A stretch of DNA of 64,000 nt from an uncultured Rhodobacter sp. (GTDB lineage Bacteria > Pseudomonadota > Alphaproteobacteria > Rhodobacterales > Rhodobacteraceae), in contig CAMFII010000011.1 in assembly GCA_945952585.1 (NCBI GenBank), forward strand, positions 87,992 through 151,991. The letters are read 5' to 3'. Position 1 is the stretch's first letter. Each line of letters starts with the position of its first letter. The notes below the pieces were generated by a model, which ran no database searches, was not told where the DNA came from, and worked only from the letters and a program-made list of their open reading frames with translations. Positions 56,334 through 64,000 of the stretch are shown here, one piece after another. A program made the translations under genes and the position numbers.

Positions 56334-56774
56334 TCAGATCACGCCTTTGCGCAGGATGAAACAGCCATAAGGGCCGGGATCCGAAGTGCGGATGATGCAG
56401 AAGGCGCGCTTCGCCGCGTCGTAGAAGGAAAAGCGTTCGAGCGCGGCCATCGTGACCGGTCGGCCTTGCGCCTTGTCGATTACGCCCTGCATCCGCGCGA
56501 AAACCGGCATTTGTGCTGCCGGGTCGTCAACCACCTCCATTCGCCAGACCGGTGCCGGCACGAAGGTATCAAGCGGGAACAGCGTCAGAATCGCCTCGGT
56601 CGCCTGGGGAATGTCGCAGCCCGCCATGTCGATGAGGCGCCCGTAGGTGGTTTCCTTGGCGATGGTCACCGCCGGATGGTTTATGTCGCAGATCACCAGA
56701 TCATCGCCATGCCCCATCTGCATCAATGCATGCAGCAGATCGGCGGTCAGGCGGCGGTCGATGGTCTTCAGCAC
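56334..56774 (-). CDS. RbsD/FucU family mutarotase (copy 1)
   Basis: 146-residue sugar mutarotase/pyranase of the FucU type: VLKTIDRRL start, MGHGDDLVICDINHP with the catalytic His and Asp region, ALERFSFYDAAKRAFCIIRT, and the ending YGCFILRKGVI. E. coli FucU has YGN where this has YGC. It speeds interconversion of anomers of L-fucose or ribose before the dehydrogenase or kinase. The start is a GTG at 56774 directly after a run of ten G. Last gene of the importer operon. Confidence 0.88.
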   Translation of the reverse strand: MLKTIDRRLTADLLHALMQMGHGDDLVICDINHPAVTIAKETTYGRLIDMAGCDIPQATEAILTLFPLDTFVPAPVWRMEVVDDPAAQMPVFARMQGVIDKAQGRPVTMAALERFSFYDAAKRAFCIIRTSDPGPYGCFILRKGVI

Positions 56775-56776
56775 GG

Positions 56777-56786
56777 CCCCCCCCCC
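56777..56786 (-). repeat. G10 homopolymer at the FucU copy 1 ribosome binding site
   Basis: Ten consecutive C on the plus strand read as G10 on the coding strand, ending two bases before the GTG start, where the Shine-Dalgarno should be. Length change by slippage would change SD-to-start spacing. Confidence 0.7.
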
Positions 56787-56836
56787 GATTTTTCTACGAA
56801 AAATCATGCAGGATACTGAATTTTCGTAGAAAATTC
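56787..56836. repeat. Paired hairpins between permease and FucU copy 1
   Basis: GATTTTTC-TAC-GAAAAATC (56787-56805) and GAATTTTC-GTA-GAAAATTC (56818-56836) are perfect 8-bp stems with 3-base loops in the 68-base gap. The first is identical to the copy at 31035, the second uses the arms of the copies at 8.5 kb. Confidence 0.7.
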
Positions 56837-56842
56837 GACCGG

Positions 56843-57760
56843 TCATTTCACCGCGCCCGCCGCCATGCCCTTGATGATGTAGCGTTCCAGCAGCACGCCG
56901 ATGATGATGAGCGGGATGATCGCGGCAAAGCTGAGCGCGGCCATAGACCACCAGCTGATGCCCTGGCTGCCGGTCTGGCTCGCTACCATCACTGGCAGGG
57001 TGTTGGCATGAGTCGAGGTCAGGAGCGCGGCGAAGAAATACTCGTTCCAGGTCAGGACCAGCGACAGGATGAAGGCCGCGACCATGCCGGGCAGGGCGAT
57101 CGGCAGGACGATGGTCAGGAAGGCGCCCCAGATCGACAGGCCATCGACCAGCGCCGCCTCTTCCAGTTCGTGCGGGATGCCGGCGAACTGGTCGCGCATG
57201 ATCCAGATGACGATGGGAAGGACCGAGAGGGTGTAAAGCAGTATCAGCCCGATCCGCGTGTCGAGCAGCGCCAGTTCCTTGTAGAGGACAAGGAAGGGCA
57301 GGGCGAGCACGACCGGCGGCAGGATCAGCTGGCTGAGGAAGAAGAAGCTGATGTCGGGGTTCCGCATCCACAGGAACTTGTAGGAAAACCGCGACAAGCC
57401 ATAGGCGGCAAGGCTGCCAAGCGCCACCGCGGCCGCCGAAGAGGTCAGCGAAATCACCGTCGAGTTCATGAATCGCACCATGAACTCCTGCCGGACCGTT
57501 GACTCGCTGCCGATCGTGTCGGGTGAAAGGCCGAGCGATTTCCAGCCCAGCCATTTCGGGGTGAAGTCGACCCAGGGGATCAGCGAGCCCTTCATCACAT
57601 CCGGCGCCATCTTGAAGCTCGTCGTGATGGTCCAGAAGATCGGGAACAGGCAGATCGCCGCCCAGATGAGCAGCATCCCGTAGATCGCCAGGCGCGAGGC
57701 ATACCAGCCAAGCCGGGCAGGGCGGTCATGCGGATGGTCGTGGAAGATCTGATCGGTCAT
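56843..57760 (-). CDS. Carbohydrate ABC transporter permease (MalG type)
   Basis: 305-residue inner-membrane permease with six main hydrophobic segments and the EAA loop IPHELEEAALVDGLSIWGAFLTIVLPIALPG, which contacts the ATPase. It forms the CUT1-type importer with the next upstream permease, the Tat-exported binding protein and the UgpC-type ATPase. The ATG is one base after the stop of the MalF-type gene. Confidence 0.92.
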   Translation of the reverse strand: MTDQIFHDHPHDRPARLGWYASRLAIYGMLLIWAAICLFPIFWTITTSFKMAPDVMKGSLIPWVDFTPKWLGWKSLGLSPDTIGSESTVRQEFMVRFMNSTVISLTSSAAAVALGSLAAYGLSRFSYKFLWMRNPDISFFFLSQLILPPVVLALPFLVLYKELALLDTRIGLILLYTLSVLPIVIWIMRDQFAGIPHELEEAALVDGLSIWGAFLTIVLPIALPGMVAAFILSLVLTWNEYFFAALLTSTHANTLPVMVASQTGSQGISWWSMAALSFAAIIPLIIIGVLLERYIIKGMAAGAVK

Positions 57761-57761
57761 G

Positions 57762-58868
57762 TCAGTATTTCGGCCTCATCCAGCGGTCGGCGACCTTCAT
57801 CAGCACGGTCATGAAGATGATGATGAGCACGAGATAGACCATGGCCAGCAGCGTTCCGTAGCCCACGTTCGAGCGGTCGCGGTATTCGCGGTAGATGAAG
57901 CTCGTCACGCTGTCCGTCGCGCCGCCGGGCCCGCCCGAGGTCAGGTTGATTATGATGTCGGCGAGCTTCAGCTTGAAGATGATGCGGATCAGGATCGCGG
58001 TGATCGACACCGGCAGCATCAGCGGGAAGGTCACCTCCCAGAAGCCGCGCCAGGGGCTTGCGCCGTCCACGCGAGCGGCTTCCTGCACGTCCTTGGGGAT
58101 CGCCTGCAGGCCGGCGAGGATCATGATCATCATGAAGGGGATGTAGGTCCAGGCATCGAGGACCATGATGGTGAACCGCGCCATTTCCGGCGAAGAGAAG
58201 AAGGTGGGATTGTCCCAGCCGAGGAACCGCGCCAGGCGGGCGATCGGACCGAAGCGCAGCTCGAGCATGGATTTGCCGACCATCCAGCTGACCGCGACCG
58301 GCGACAGCATCAGCGGCAGCAGGAAGGCGACGCGGAAGAACTTCCGGCCGCGGATCTGCGCGTTCAGAAGCAGCGCGAGACCGAAGGCGATGGCATATTC
58401 GACGATGATCGCCAGCAGGTAGCGGATCATGTTGCCGAGCGCGTTCCAGTAGAACGGGTCGGCCCACATCTGGCGGACATTGTCGAGCCCGTTGAACTGG
58501 CGCCCGTCGGGCGAGGAGAGGTTCCAGTTCGAGAAGGCGATGATGAGGCCGAAGATCAGCGGGAAGACCACCAGCGAGATCACGAAAAGCGCTGCCGGCA
58601 GGACGAACAACACCCGCTTGCCCTGCTCTCCCCGGACCAGAACCTGCGACCAGCAGAGGCAGACCGAGAACAGGATGTAGGCGTAAAGCGTCGGCCGCCA
58701 GTTCGGCAAACCGAGGGAAATCGTTCCGCTCTGGTCAAGCGTCTGGACGAGCGCAGTGCCCGCCAGGAGGGCGAGGGAGGCCCAGACGATCGCCTTGCCG
58801 AAGGCGCGGCGGCCGGGAGAAATGTCGTCGTTCGTGACGACATGAAGCAGGTCACCGGTTTCGGCCAA
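57762..58868 (-). CDS. Sugar ABC transporter permease (MalF type)
   Basis: 368-residue inner-membrane permease with an extended N-terminus and about seven hydrophobic segments. The EAA loop reads IPKDVQEAARVDGASPWRGFWEVTFPLMLP. The N-terminal TGDLLHVVTNDDIS tail is cytoplasmic. It partners with the MalG-type permease in a CUT1 importer. It follows the binding-protein gene by 62 bases. Confidence 0.92.
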   Translation of the reverse strand: MAETGDLLHVVTNDDISPGRRAFGKAIVWASLALLAGTALVQTLDQSGTISLGLPNWRPTLYAYILFSVCLCWSQVLVRGEQGKRVLFVLPAALFVISLVVFPLIFGLIIAFSNWNLSSPDGRQFNGLDNVRQMWADPFYWNALGNMIRYLLAIIVEYAIAFGLALLLNAQIRGRKFFRVAFLLPLMLSPVAVSWMVGKSMLELRFGPIARLARFLGWDNPTFFSSPEMARFTIMVLDAWTYIPFMMIMILAGLQAIPKDVQEAARVDGASPWRGFWEVTFPLMLPVSITAILIRIIFKLKLADIIINLTSGGPGGATDSVTSFIYREYRDRSNVGYGTLLAMVYLVLIIIFMTVLMKVADRWMRPKY

Positions 58869-58930
58869 GGCGGGATCTCCGGAAGGCAGGACGGGCCGGC
58901 GAGGGGATCGCCGGCCCGCGATTGGTCAGC

Positions 58931-60577
58931 TCACATGCCGAGCGAGGCCTTGTAGAGCTTGATCTGGTTCTCGCGGCCGATCTGGTCGGTGATCTTCTCC
59001 CAGGCGGCGGCGATGGCATCGGCGGTTTCCTGCGCCGACTTGTACTGGCCGGCATATCCCTTGGCCAGTTCGTCCTCGGCGACCGAGTAGTACTGGAAGA
59101 TACCGGGGATGCGCGGCTCGATCGCGGCGTTCGGATGGTTGTAGCTGTCGCGGTTCGAGCCGAGATAGTCCTCTATATAGGCCCGGTCGTAGCCTGCCGC
59201 TTCCCATTCGTCGAAGTTGAAGTGCGAGTTGCGGTAGGGCTGGAAGCCCGAGGGATAGGCCGCCATCCAGAGCGAGATGTCCTTGCCGCCCAGATGCGCC
59301 GCTGCCGACCAGGCCGCCTTGCGCTTCTTCTCGTCACCCGAAACGTTCTTGGTCACGTAGATGCCCCAGCCGAGATAGGCGAGGTTCGGGGCGAAGTTCT
59401 CCTTCTCTTCCCAGGCGCCGGCCTTGTGGTTGTAGACCTTCTTGGCACCGGGGTTGATGTCGAAGCTGACGACATCGCCTACGACCGACGTGTCGGAGGT
59501 GCGGGCCATCGAGCCCACGTCGCCCCACCATGTCAGCGCGCCGCCGGTTCCGGCGAGGAACTGCTGGAAGGCGGTCGTGCCAGGGTCGGCGTTGATCTGG
59601 TCCGGCGGGTAGGCTCCGGCAGCGATCAGGTCCATCACGTCCTGGATCGCCTGCACCCAGCCGGGGTTGTTCACGCGCGGCTTCATCGTGTCCGGGTCGA
59701 ACAGGAAGGCCCGGTCGTCGGGATGCTTCACATAGGCGGTGGCGCGGTCTTCCAGGAAGTAGAAGCCGAAGCCGCCCCAGCCCTTCAGCGGGTCAAGGAA
59801 GCCGTAGGCGGGCTGTCCCGTCAGCGGGTCAGTCTTGCCCTTGAGCGCGATGGACATCGCGTTGACCTCGTCCCAGTGCCGCGGCATCTCGGCCAGGCCC
59901 GAGATCGAGCCCTCGCCGACGTAGTCCTTGCGGTAGGACAGCGTGTGGCAGTCGCCGTCGATGTTGATCCGGTAGGTCTTGCCGTCCCAGGTGCCGACCG
60001 GCGGCTTGAGATAGGCCACGAGGTCGTCCGCCTCGATCTGGGTCGCGACCCAGTCCGGCATCGGGTCGAGCAGGCCCTGGCCGGCGGTGTCGCCTTCGAA
60101 GGGGGCGCCCATCTCGATGATGTCGAAGTCCACGGTGCCGGTGGCGATCGACTGCTGGAGCCGCGGATTGTAGTCGGCCTGGGCCAGGTCGATCCAGTTG
60201 ATCTTGGCGCCGGTATAGGTCTCCCAGGGCTTCAGGAAGCCGCGGAACAGGAAGTTGTGCAGGTTCTGGTTGTTGAGCCCCATGAAGGTCAGTTCGACGC
60301 CGACGAACTCGCCCTCGGCCACGTTGGCCTTGGTCGGGCCAAGGCACATCTCGCCGACCTTTTGCCAGTCGGCATCGGTAGGCGATCCGGCGCCGACGCC
60401 CGGAATCTTCAGGATTTCCGCCCGCAGGTTGTCCTGGGCGAGGGCAGGGCGCGCGCCTGCGCCAAGGCCAAGCCCGCCAAGTGCCGCAAGGCCACCGAGC
60501 CCGGCAGCCCCCTTCAGGACGCCCCGGCGGGTCATCGCGGACCGCGCCATGAGGGCGTTGTAGATCTCTACTTTCAT
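58931..60577 (-). CDS. Tat-exported sugar-binding protein of the ABC importer
   Basis: 548-residue extracellular solute-binding protein, long for family 1. The start MKVEIYNALMARSAMTRRG at 60577 (GGGAGG upstream) exposes a twin-arginine signal, TRRGVLKGAAGLGGLAALGGLGLGAGARPALA, so the protein is probably exported folded by Tat. The mature part binds the sugar delivered to the permeases (GAKINWIDLAQADYNPRLQQ, NIDGDCHTLSYRKDYVG). First gene of the minus-strand importer operon, divergent from the ATPase gene. Confidence 0.88.
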   Translation of the reverse strand: MKVEIYNALMARSAMTRRGVLKGAAGLGGLAALGGLGLGAGARPALAQDNLRAEILKIPGVGAGSPTDADWQKVGEMCLGPTKANVAEGEFVGVELTFMGLNNQNLHNFLFRGFLKPWETYTGAKINWIDLAQADYNPRLQQSIATGTVDFDIIEMGAPFEGDTAGQGLLDPMPDWVATQIEADDLVAYLKPPVGTWDGKTYRINIDGDCHTLSYRKDYVGEGSISGLAEMPRHWDEVNAMSIALKGKTDPLTGQPAYGFLDPLKGWGGFGFYFLEDRATAYVKHPDDRAFLFDPDTMKPRVNNPGWVQAIQDVMDLIAAGAYPPDQINADPGTTAFQQFLAGTGGALTWWGDVGSMARTSDTSVVGDVVSFDINPGAKKVYNHKAGAWEEKENFAPNLAYLGWGIYVTKNVSGDEKKRKAAWSAAAHLGGKDISLWMAAYPSGFQPYRNSHFNFDEWEAAGYDRAYIEDYLGSNRDSYNHPNAAIEPRIPGIFQYYSVAEDELAKGYAGQYKSAQETADAIAAAWEKITDQIGRENQIKLYKASLGM

Positions 60578-60740
60578 CGGTTGTGACCTCCCTATTGTCA
60601 CGCGCAGGCGTTTTGCCAGACAGGCACGCAGGCCCCCCTCGACCGGGGTGGTTTTCCTCTGCGTTGTTGACCTGTTGCCGAGTCCGGCCTCCTCCGGACA
60701 CCGCAAAACCTTCTCAGGCGGGCAGGCGCAAGTCAAGCAT

Positions 60741-60759
60741 CTAACATTTTAGCATGTCA
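60741..60759. promoter_or_regulatory. GntR operator candidate C (importer divergon)
   Basis: CTAACATTTTAGCATGTCA differs from site A at three of 19 positions and shares TAGCATGTCA with site B. It lies between the divergent binding-protein and ATPase genes, 62 bases before the ATPase start. Confidence 0.65.
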
Positions 60760-60820
60760 ATTCGGTGGACAGGTCAGATGCCCTGCGCTAGGCAGGAGGC
60801 GGAGGATCCAAGGGGGGACC

Positions 60821-61879
60821 ATGGCCGAAGTCACGATCCGCGACCTGCGCAAGTCCTATGGCGGGCTGGAGGTGCTGCATGGCGTCAATATCGCCATTGC
60901 CGACGGGCAGTTCGTAGTCCTCGTCGGCCCGTCGGGCTGCGGCAAGTCCACGCTGCTGCGGATGCTGGCCGGGCTGGAAAGCATCACCTCGGGCACGATC
61001 CAGATCGGCGAACGTGTGGTGAACAACCTGGCGCCCTCGGATCGCGACATCGCGATGGTGTTCCAGAACTACGCGCTCTACCCCCACAAGACCGTGGCGG
61101 CGAACATGGGGTTCCCGCTGAAGATGCGCGGCATGGCGAAGGCTGAAATCGCTGAGCGGGTCAGCAGGGCGGCCGATATCCTGGGCCTGAAGCCCTATCT
61201 CGACCGCTATCCCCGCGCCCTGTCGGGCGGCCAGCGGCAACGGGTGGCGATGGGGCGGGCGATCGTGCGCGATCCGCAGGTCTTCCTCTTCGACGAGCCG
61301 CTTTCGAACCTCGACGCCAAGTTGCGGGTCCAGATGCGGACGGAAATCCGCGAGCTACACCAAAGGCTTAAGACGACCACGGTCTATGTTACCCACGACC
61401 AGATCGAAGCGATGACCATGGCCGACCGCATCGTGGTGATGCGCGACGGCCATATCGCCCAGCAGGGCGCGCCTTTGGAGCTGTACGACCGGCCAGCCAA
61501 CACCTTTGTCGCCGGGTTCATCGGCTCGCCGTCCATGAACCTCTTGCCCGGGGTGGTGGCGTCCGGGGGAGGGGCGGTCGATATCGAAGGTGCGACGATC
61601 GCCGTTCCGGCGCGGTCGGGCATAGAGCCTGGGCGCAAGGTGATCGTTGGAATTCGCCCAGAGCATCTTGAGATTGCGCCGTCCGGCCTCACGGCGGATG
61701 TCGTCGTGATCGAGCCGACCGGCTCGGAAACCCATGTGGTCCTTCGCCTGGGCTCGCGCGAGCTGACGGCGGTCTTCCGCGAGCGCCATGCTTTCCGGCC
61801 GGGCGACAAGGTTACGCTTGCGCCCGATCCCGCTCTCATCCACCTCTTTGACGAGGCGACCGGTGAGAGGATCGGATGA
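60821..61879 (+). CDS. Sugar ABC transporter ATP-binding protein (UgpC/MsmK type)
   Basis: 352-residue CUT1 ATPase with Walker A GPSGCGKST (near residue 38), signature ALSGGQRQRVAMGRA, Walker B VFLFDEPLSNLDA, and the C-terminal OB-like regulatory domain (VGIRPEHLEIAP). It energises the importer encoded on the other strand. First gene of a plus-strand operon that goes on with SGNH hydrolase, FucU copy 2 and a PfkB kinase; the stop overlaps the next gene by 4 bases. Confidence 0.93.
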   Translation: MAEVTIRDLRKSYGGLEVLHGVNIAIADGQFVVLVGPSGCGKSTLLRMLAGLESITSGTIQIGERVVNNLAPSDRDIAMVFQNYALYPHKTVAANMGFPLKMRGMAKAEIAERVSRAADILGLKPYLDRYPRALSGGQRQRVAMGRAIVRDPQVFLFDEPLSNLDAKLRVQMRTEIRELHQRLKTTTVYVTHDQIEAMTMADRIVVMRDGHIAQQGAPLELYDRPANTFVAGFIGSPSMNLLPGVVASGGGAVDIEGATIAVPARSGIEPGRKVIVGIRPEHLEIAPSGLTADVVVIEPTGSETHVVLRLGSRELTAVFRERHAFRPGDKVTLAPDPALIHLFDEATGERIG

Positions 61880-62517
61880 CACGCACGCTGCTTTGCTATG
61901 GCGACAGCAATACCCACGGCACCATGCCGATGGCCGGGATCGAAGAGATGGGCCGCTTCGGCGCCGGCATCCGCTGGCCGCACCTTCTTGCCGCCAAGCT
62001 CCCGGGCTGGGTCGTGATCGAGGAAGGCCTGCCAGGGCGAACGACCGTTCACAATGATCCGATCGAAGGCCCGCATCGCAATGGCCTGTCGGTGCTGCCC
62101 GCAATCCTGGAAAGCCATCGGCCGATTGACGTGGTGCTGCTGATGCTGGGCACCAACGACCTGAAATGCCGCTTTTCGGTGAATGCCTCGGACATCGGGC
62201 ATTCGCTGGAACGTCTCGTGCGGGCCGTGCAGATTTCGCAATGCGGACCGGGGGCAGGGGCACCGCAGGTGCTGCTGGTGGCCCCGCCGCCGATTCTCGA
62301 GACCGGCTGCCTAGCGGGGATGTTCGAAGGCGGGGCGGCAAAGTCGCTCGGCCTGTCTGACCGCATTGCCGAGGCCGCCGCGCGGATGGGCGTGGCCTTC
62401 CTCGATGCCGCCGATGTCGTCGCTGTGTCCGAAATCGACGGCATCCATTACGACGAACCGGCGCAGGAAGCACTGGCCACCGCCTTTGCCGAGGCGATCA
62501 CCCGGCATTTCGGCTGA
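61876..62517 (+). CDS. SGNH/GDSL-type hydrolase
   Basis: 213-residue SGNH hydrolase. Block I is LLCYGDSNTHGT (Ser nucleophile), block III is LMLGTNDLK (Asn), and block V is SEIDGIHYDEPA (Asp-x2-His). No signal peptide is present, so it acts in the cytoplasm. Position inside a sugar uptake operon suggests removal of an acyl group from an imported sugar or glycoside. It overlaps the ATPase gene by 4 bases. Confidence 0.85.
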   Translation: MTRTLLCYGDSNTHGTMPMAGIEEMGRFGAGIRWPHLLAAKLPGWVVIEEGLPGRTTVHNDPIEGPHRNGLSVLPAILESHRPIDVVLLMLGTNDLKCRFSVNASDIGHSLERLVRAVQISQCGPGAGAPQVLLVAPPPILETGCLAGMFEGGAAKSLGLSDRIAEAAARMGVAFLDAADVVAVSEIDGIHYDEPAQEALATAFAEAITRHFG

Positions 62518-62533
62518 CGACAGGGAGAGGACA

Positions 62534-62986
62534 ATGCTGAAAGGGATCGACAACCGACTGAATGCGGAAGTGCTTCATTGCCTCAGGGCGATGGGCCACG
62601 GCGACATGCTGGTGCTGACCGACACGAACTTCCCGTCGGATTCGGTCGCGGCACAGACGGTGGTCGGATCGCTTCTGCGGATGGAGAACCTGACCTCGGC
62701 GCAGGCGACCCAGGCGATCCTGTCGGTCCTTCCGCTTGATACCTTTGTCGACGACTTCGCCCTGCGGATGGAGATCGTCGGAAAACCGAATGAAATTCCG
62801 CCGGTACAGTCCGAAGTTCAGGCAGAGATCGACCGTGCCGAAGGCCGGCCGCGTCCGATGCAGAGCATCGAGCGGTTTGCGTTCTACGATCTGGCGAAGA
62901 CCGCCTATGCGGTGATCCAGACGGGCGAACGGCGGTTTTACGGATGCTTCATCTTCCGCAAGGGCGTGATCCCGCCAGAGGCGTAA
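62534..62986 (+). CDS. RbsD/FucU family mutarotase (copy 2)
   Basis: 150-residue FucU-type mutarotase: MLKGIDNRLNAEVLHCLRAMGHGDMLVLTD and the ending IERFAFYDLAKTAYAVIQTGERRFYGCFIFRKGV, very like E. coli FucU apart from Cys in place of Asn in YGN. The start at 62534 has GGGAGAGG upstream; the ORF-track start lies inside the SGNH gene. It is a clear paralogue of copy 1 at 56.3 kb. It probably converts anomers of the imported sugar for the dehydrogenase or the kinase. Confidence 0.9.
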   Translation: MLKGIDNRLNAEVLHCLRAMGHGDMLVLTDTNFPSDSVAAQTVVGSLLRMENLTSAQATQAILSVLPLDTFVDDFALRMEIVGKPNEIPPVQSEVQAEIDRAEGRPRPMQSIERFAFYDLAKTAYAVIQTGERRFYGCFIFRKGVIPPEA

Positions 62987-62989
62987 GTC

Positions 62990-63910
62990 ATGGGGCGCGT
63001 CGTCATCCTTGGGGTCTTCGTCGCCGACACCGCCTACCGCGCCGAGCGTCAGCCGAAGATGGGCGAGACGATCCTGGGCCAGGGTTTCAAGCTGGGTCCA
63101 GGCGGAAAGGGATCGAACCAGGCCGTGGCCGCCGCCAGGGCCGGGGCCGAGACCCACATGATCACCCGGCTGGGCCGCGACACCTTCGCGCAAATGGCGC
63201 TGGACACATGGAAATCCGCTGGCGTGACCCCGGCAGTGACCCAGCATGACGACGGCTATACCGGCGCCGCGTACATCTTTGTCGAGGCTGCCACCGGCAA
63301 CAATGCGATCATCGTCGCACCGGGCGTGGCGGGCGACATCTCGGCTGCTGATATCGAGGCGCGCGCCGAACTGATCGGCGGCGCTTCGGTTTTCGTCACC
63401 CAGCTGGAACAACCGGTTGCCGCAGCGCAGCGCGCACTGGAAATTGCAAGGGCAGGGGGCGCGACCACGATCTTGAACCCTGCCCCGGCCGCGCCCTTGC
63501 CGGACGGCCTGCTTTCGCTTTGCGACTACGTCACGCCGAACGAATCCGAGGCCGAGGCGCTGACCGGGCTGCCCGTCACCAATCCCGAAGAGGCGCTCGC
63601 CGCCGCCAAGGCCTTGCGCGCGCGCGGGGCTGGCGCGGCGATCATCACGCTCGGCAGCCAGGGCGCGCTGTTCCACGATGGGGTGCGGACCGCGCATGTG
63701 CCGGCCTTCACCGCCGGACCCGTCGTCGAGACGACCGGCGCCGGTGATGCGTTCAACGGCGGATTTGCCGCCGCGCTTGCGCGCGGTGCCGATCCGCTGG
63801 ACGCCGTGCGCTTCGGCTGCGCAACGGCCGGAATATCGGTGACGCGGCCGGGGACGGCACCGTCGATGCCGAGCCTTGACGAGGTCAATGCGCTGCTCGC
63901 AACGTCCTGA
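62990..63910 (+). CDS. rbsK: PfkB-family sugar kinase (ribokinase-like)
   Basis: 306-residue ribokinase-type kinase. The first PfkB signature GQGFKLGPGGKGSNQAVAAARAGAE is near residues 28-52, and the second, VVETTGAGDAFNGGFAAALA, holds the catalytic Asp and anion hole. It phosphorylates ribose or a related sugar; next to FucU copy 2 the true substrate could be another pentose or deoxyhexose. It starts 3 bases after FucU copy 2 and is the last recognisable gene of the window. The final 90 bases show no gene. Confidence 0.85.
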   Translation: MGRVVILGVFVADTAYRAERQPKMGETILGQGFKLGPGGKGSNQAVAAARAGAETHMITRLGRDTFAQMALDTWKSAGVTPAVTQHDDGYTGAAYIFVEAATGNNAIIVAPGVAGDISAADIEARAELIGGASVFVTQLEQPVAAAQRALEIARAGGATTILNPAPAAPLPDGLLSLCDYVTPNESEAEALTGLPVTNPEEALAAAKALRARGAGAAIITLGSQGALFHDGVRTAHVPAFTAGPVVETTGAGDAFNGGFAAALARGADPLDAVRFGCATAGISVTRPGTAPSMPSLDEVNALLATS

Positions 63911-64000
63911 AATGATTGCGAGGCATGGGCAGAGGGGACAGGATTTTGTGGATTCATGCCGAAGCGCGCATTTGAGCCCGTGAGAGGTTAGGGCAGGGAG

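Noticed and set aside
46976-63910. Recently acquired genomic island
   Set aside because: No integrase, direct repeats at a tRNA or clear shift in base composition borders the cluster; the tRNA-Arg at 42.7 kb is 4 kb away and intact without a visible duplicate of its 3' end.

Overview
The window looks like chromosome from a high-GC alphaproteobacterium of the order Rhodobacterales (Rhodobacter/Paracoccus-like). The evidence is a RecA with the alphaproteobacterial N-terminus and a GAAC-N7-GAAC SOS box, a one-cysteine IscR leading a suf operon that carries two Yip1-like membrane genes, two VPxPA-CTERM surface proteins, and short paired hairpins in intergenic gaps. I see no rRNA, insertion sequence, prophage or CRISPR array. 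One tRNA gene, tRNA-Arg(CCG), is present.

Layout. 1-5.1 kb: the end of an M20 amidohydrolase, a VPIPA-CTERM protein, a small membrane protein, and a divergent/tandem set of class III aminotransferase, agmatinase-type ureohydrolase and DUF1499 protein, with palindromic operator-like sites around the aminotransferase. 5.1-11.8 kb: a minus-strand branched-chain amino acid type ABC operon (livJ-G-F-small ORF-H-M) headed by a GlxA/AraC-type regulator. 12-20.5 kb: housekeeping genes (class II DAHP synthase, YicC, guanylate kinase, gamma carbonic anhydrase, a leucine-dehydrogenase-like enzyme with an EamA exporter, a sulfotransferase-like protein, recA). 20.7-33.3 kb: alaS, DUF1330, a tyrosine-rich VPLPA-CTERM protein, a class II glutamine amidotransferase, DUF1127, a winged-helix/TPR regulator, typA, a tandem YitT pair, icd and an HD hydrolase. 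33.3-41.6 kb: an alpha/beta hydrolase divergent from iscR-iscS-sufBCD-yip1-yip1-sufS, with iron-box-like sites at the iscR promoter and inside iscS. 41.7-46.9 kb: an SMP-30-like protein, the tRNA, a secreted GH43-like enzyme and a DUF1254/DUF1214 protein.

The most distinctive part is 46.98-63.9 kb, a sugar-acid/sugar regulon best read as L-fucose (or a closely related 6-deoxy sugar) use. Aldose dehydrogenase (AKR), L-fuconolactonase-like amidohydrolase, UxaA-family dehydratase, 2-keto-3-deoxy-L-fuconate dehydrogenase-like SDR and FAH-family diketo-acid hydrolase together make a complete non-phosphorylative route to pyruvate plus lactate. Around it sit a sugar ABC importer (Tat-exported binding protein, two permeases, UgpC-type ATPase), two FucU/RbsD mutarotases, a PfkB kinase, an SGNH hydrolase, and an SgcQ-SgcX-FGGY kinase module of unknown chemistry. 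A GntR regulator lies inside. A shared sequence of the type CATNNTAGCATGYYA occurs in all three divergent promoter regions, so the whole block is probably one regulon. The GntR gene itself appears to be leaderless, with the operator across its promoter and start codon.

Functions are inferred from recognisable motifs and gene context only; no database search was run. Start codons were moved from the ORF-track start where a ribosome binding site, signal peptide or family length favoured another one.
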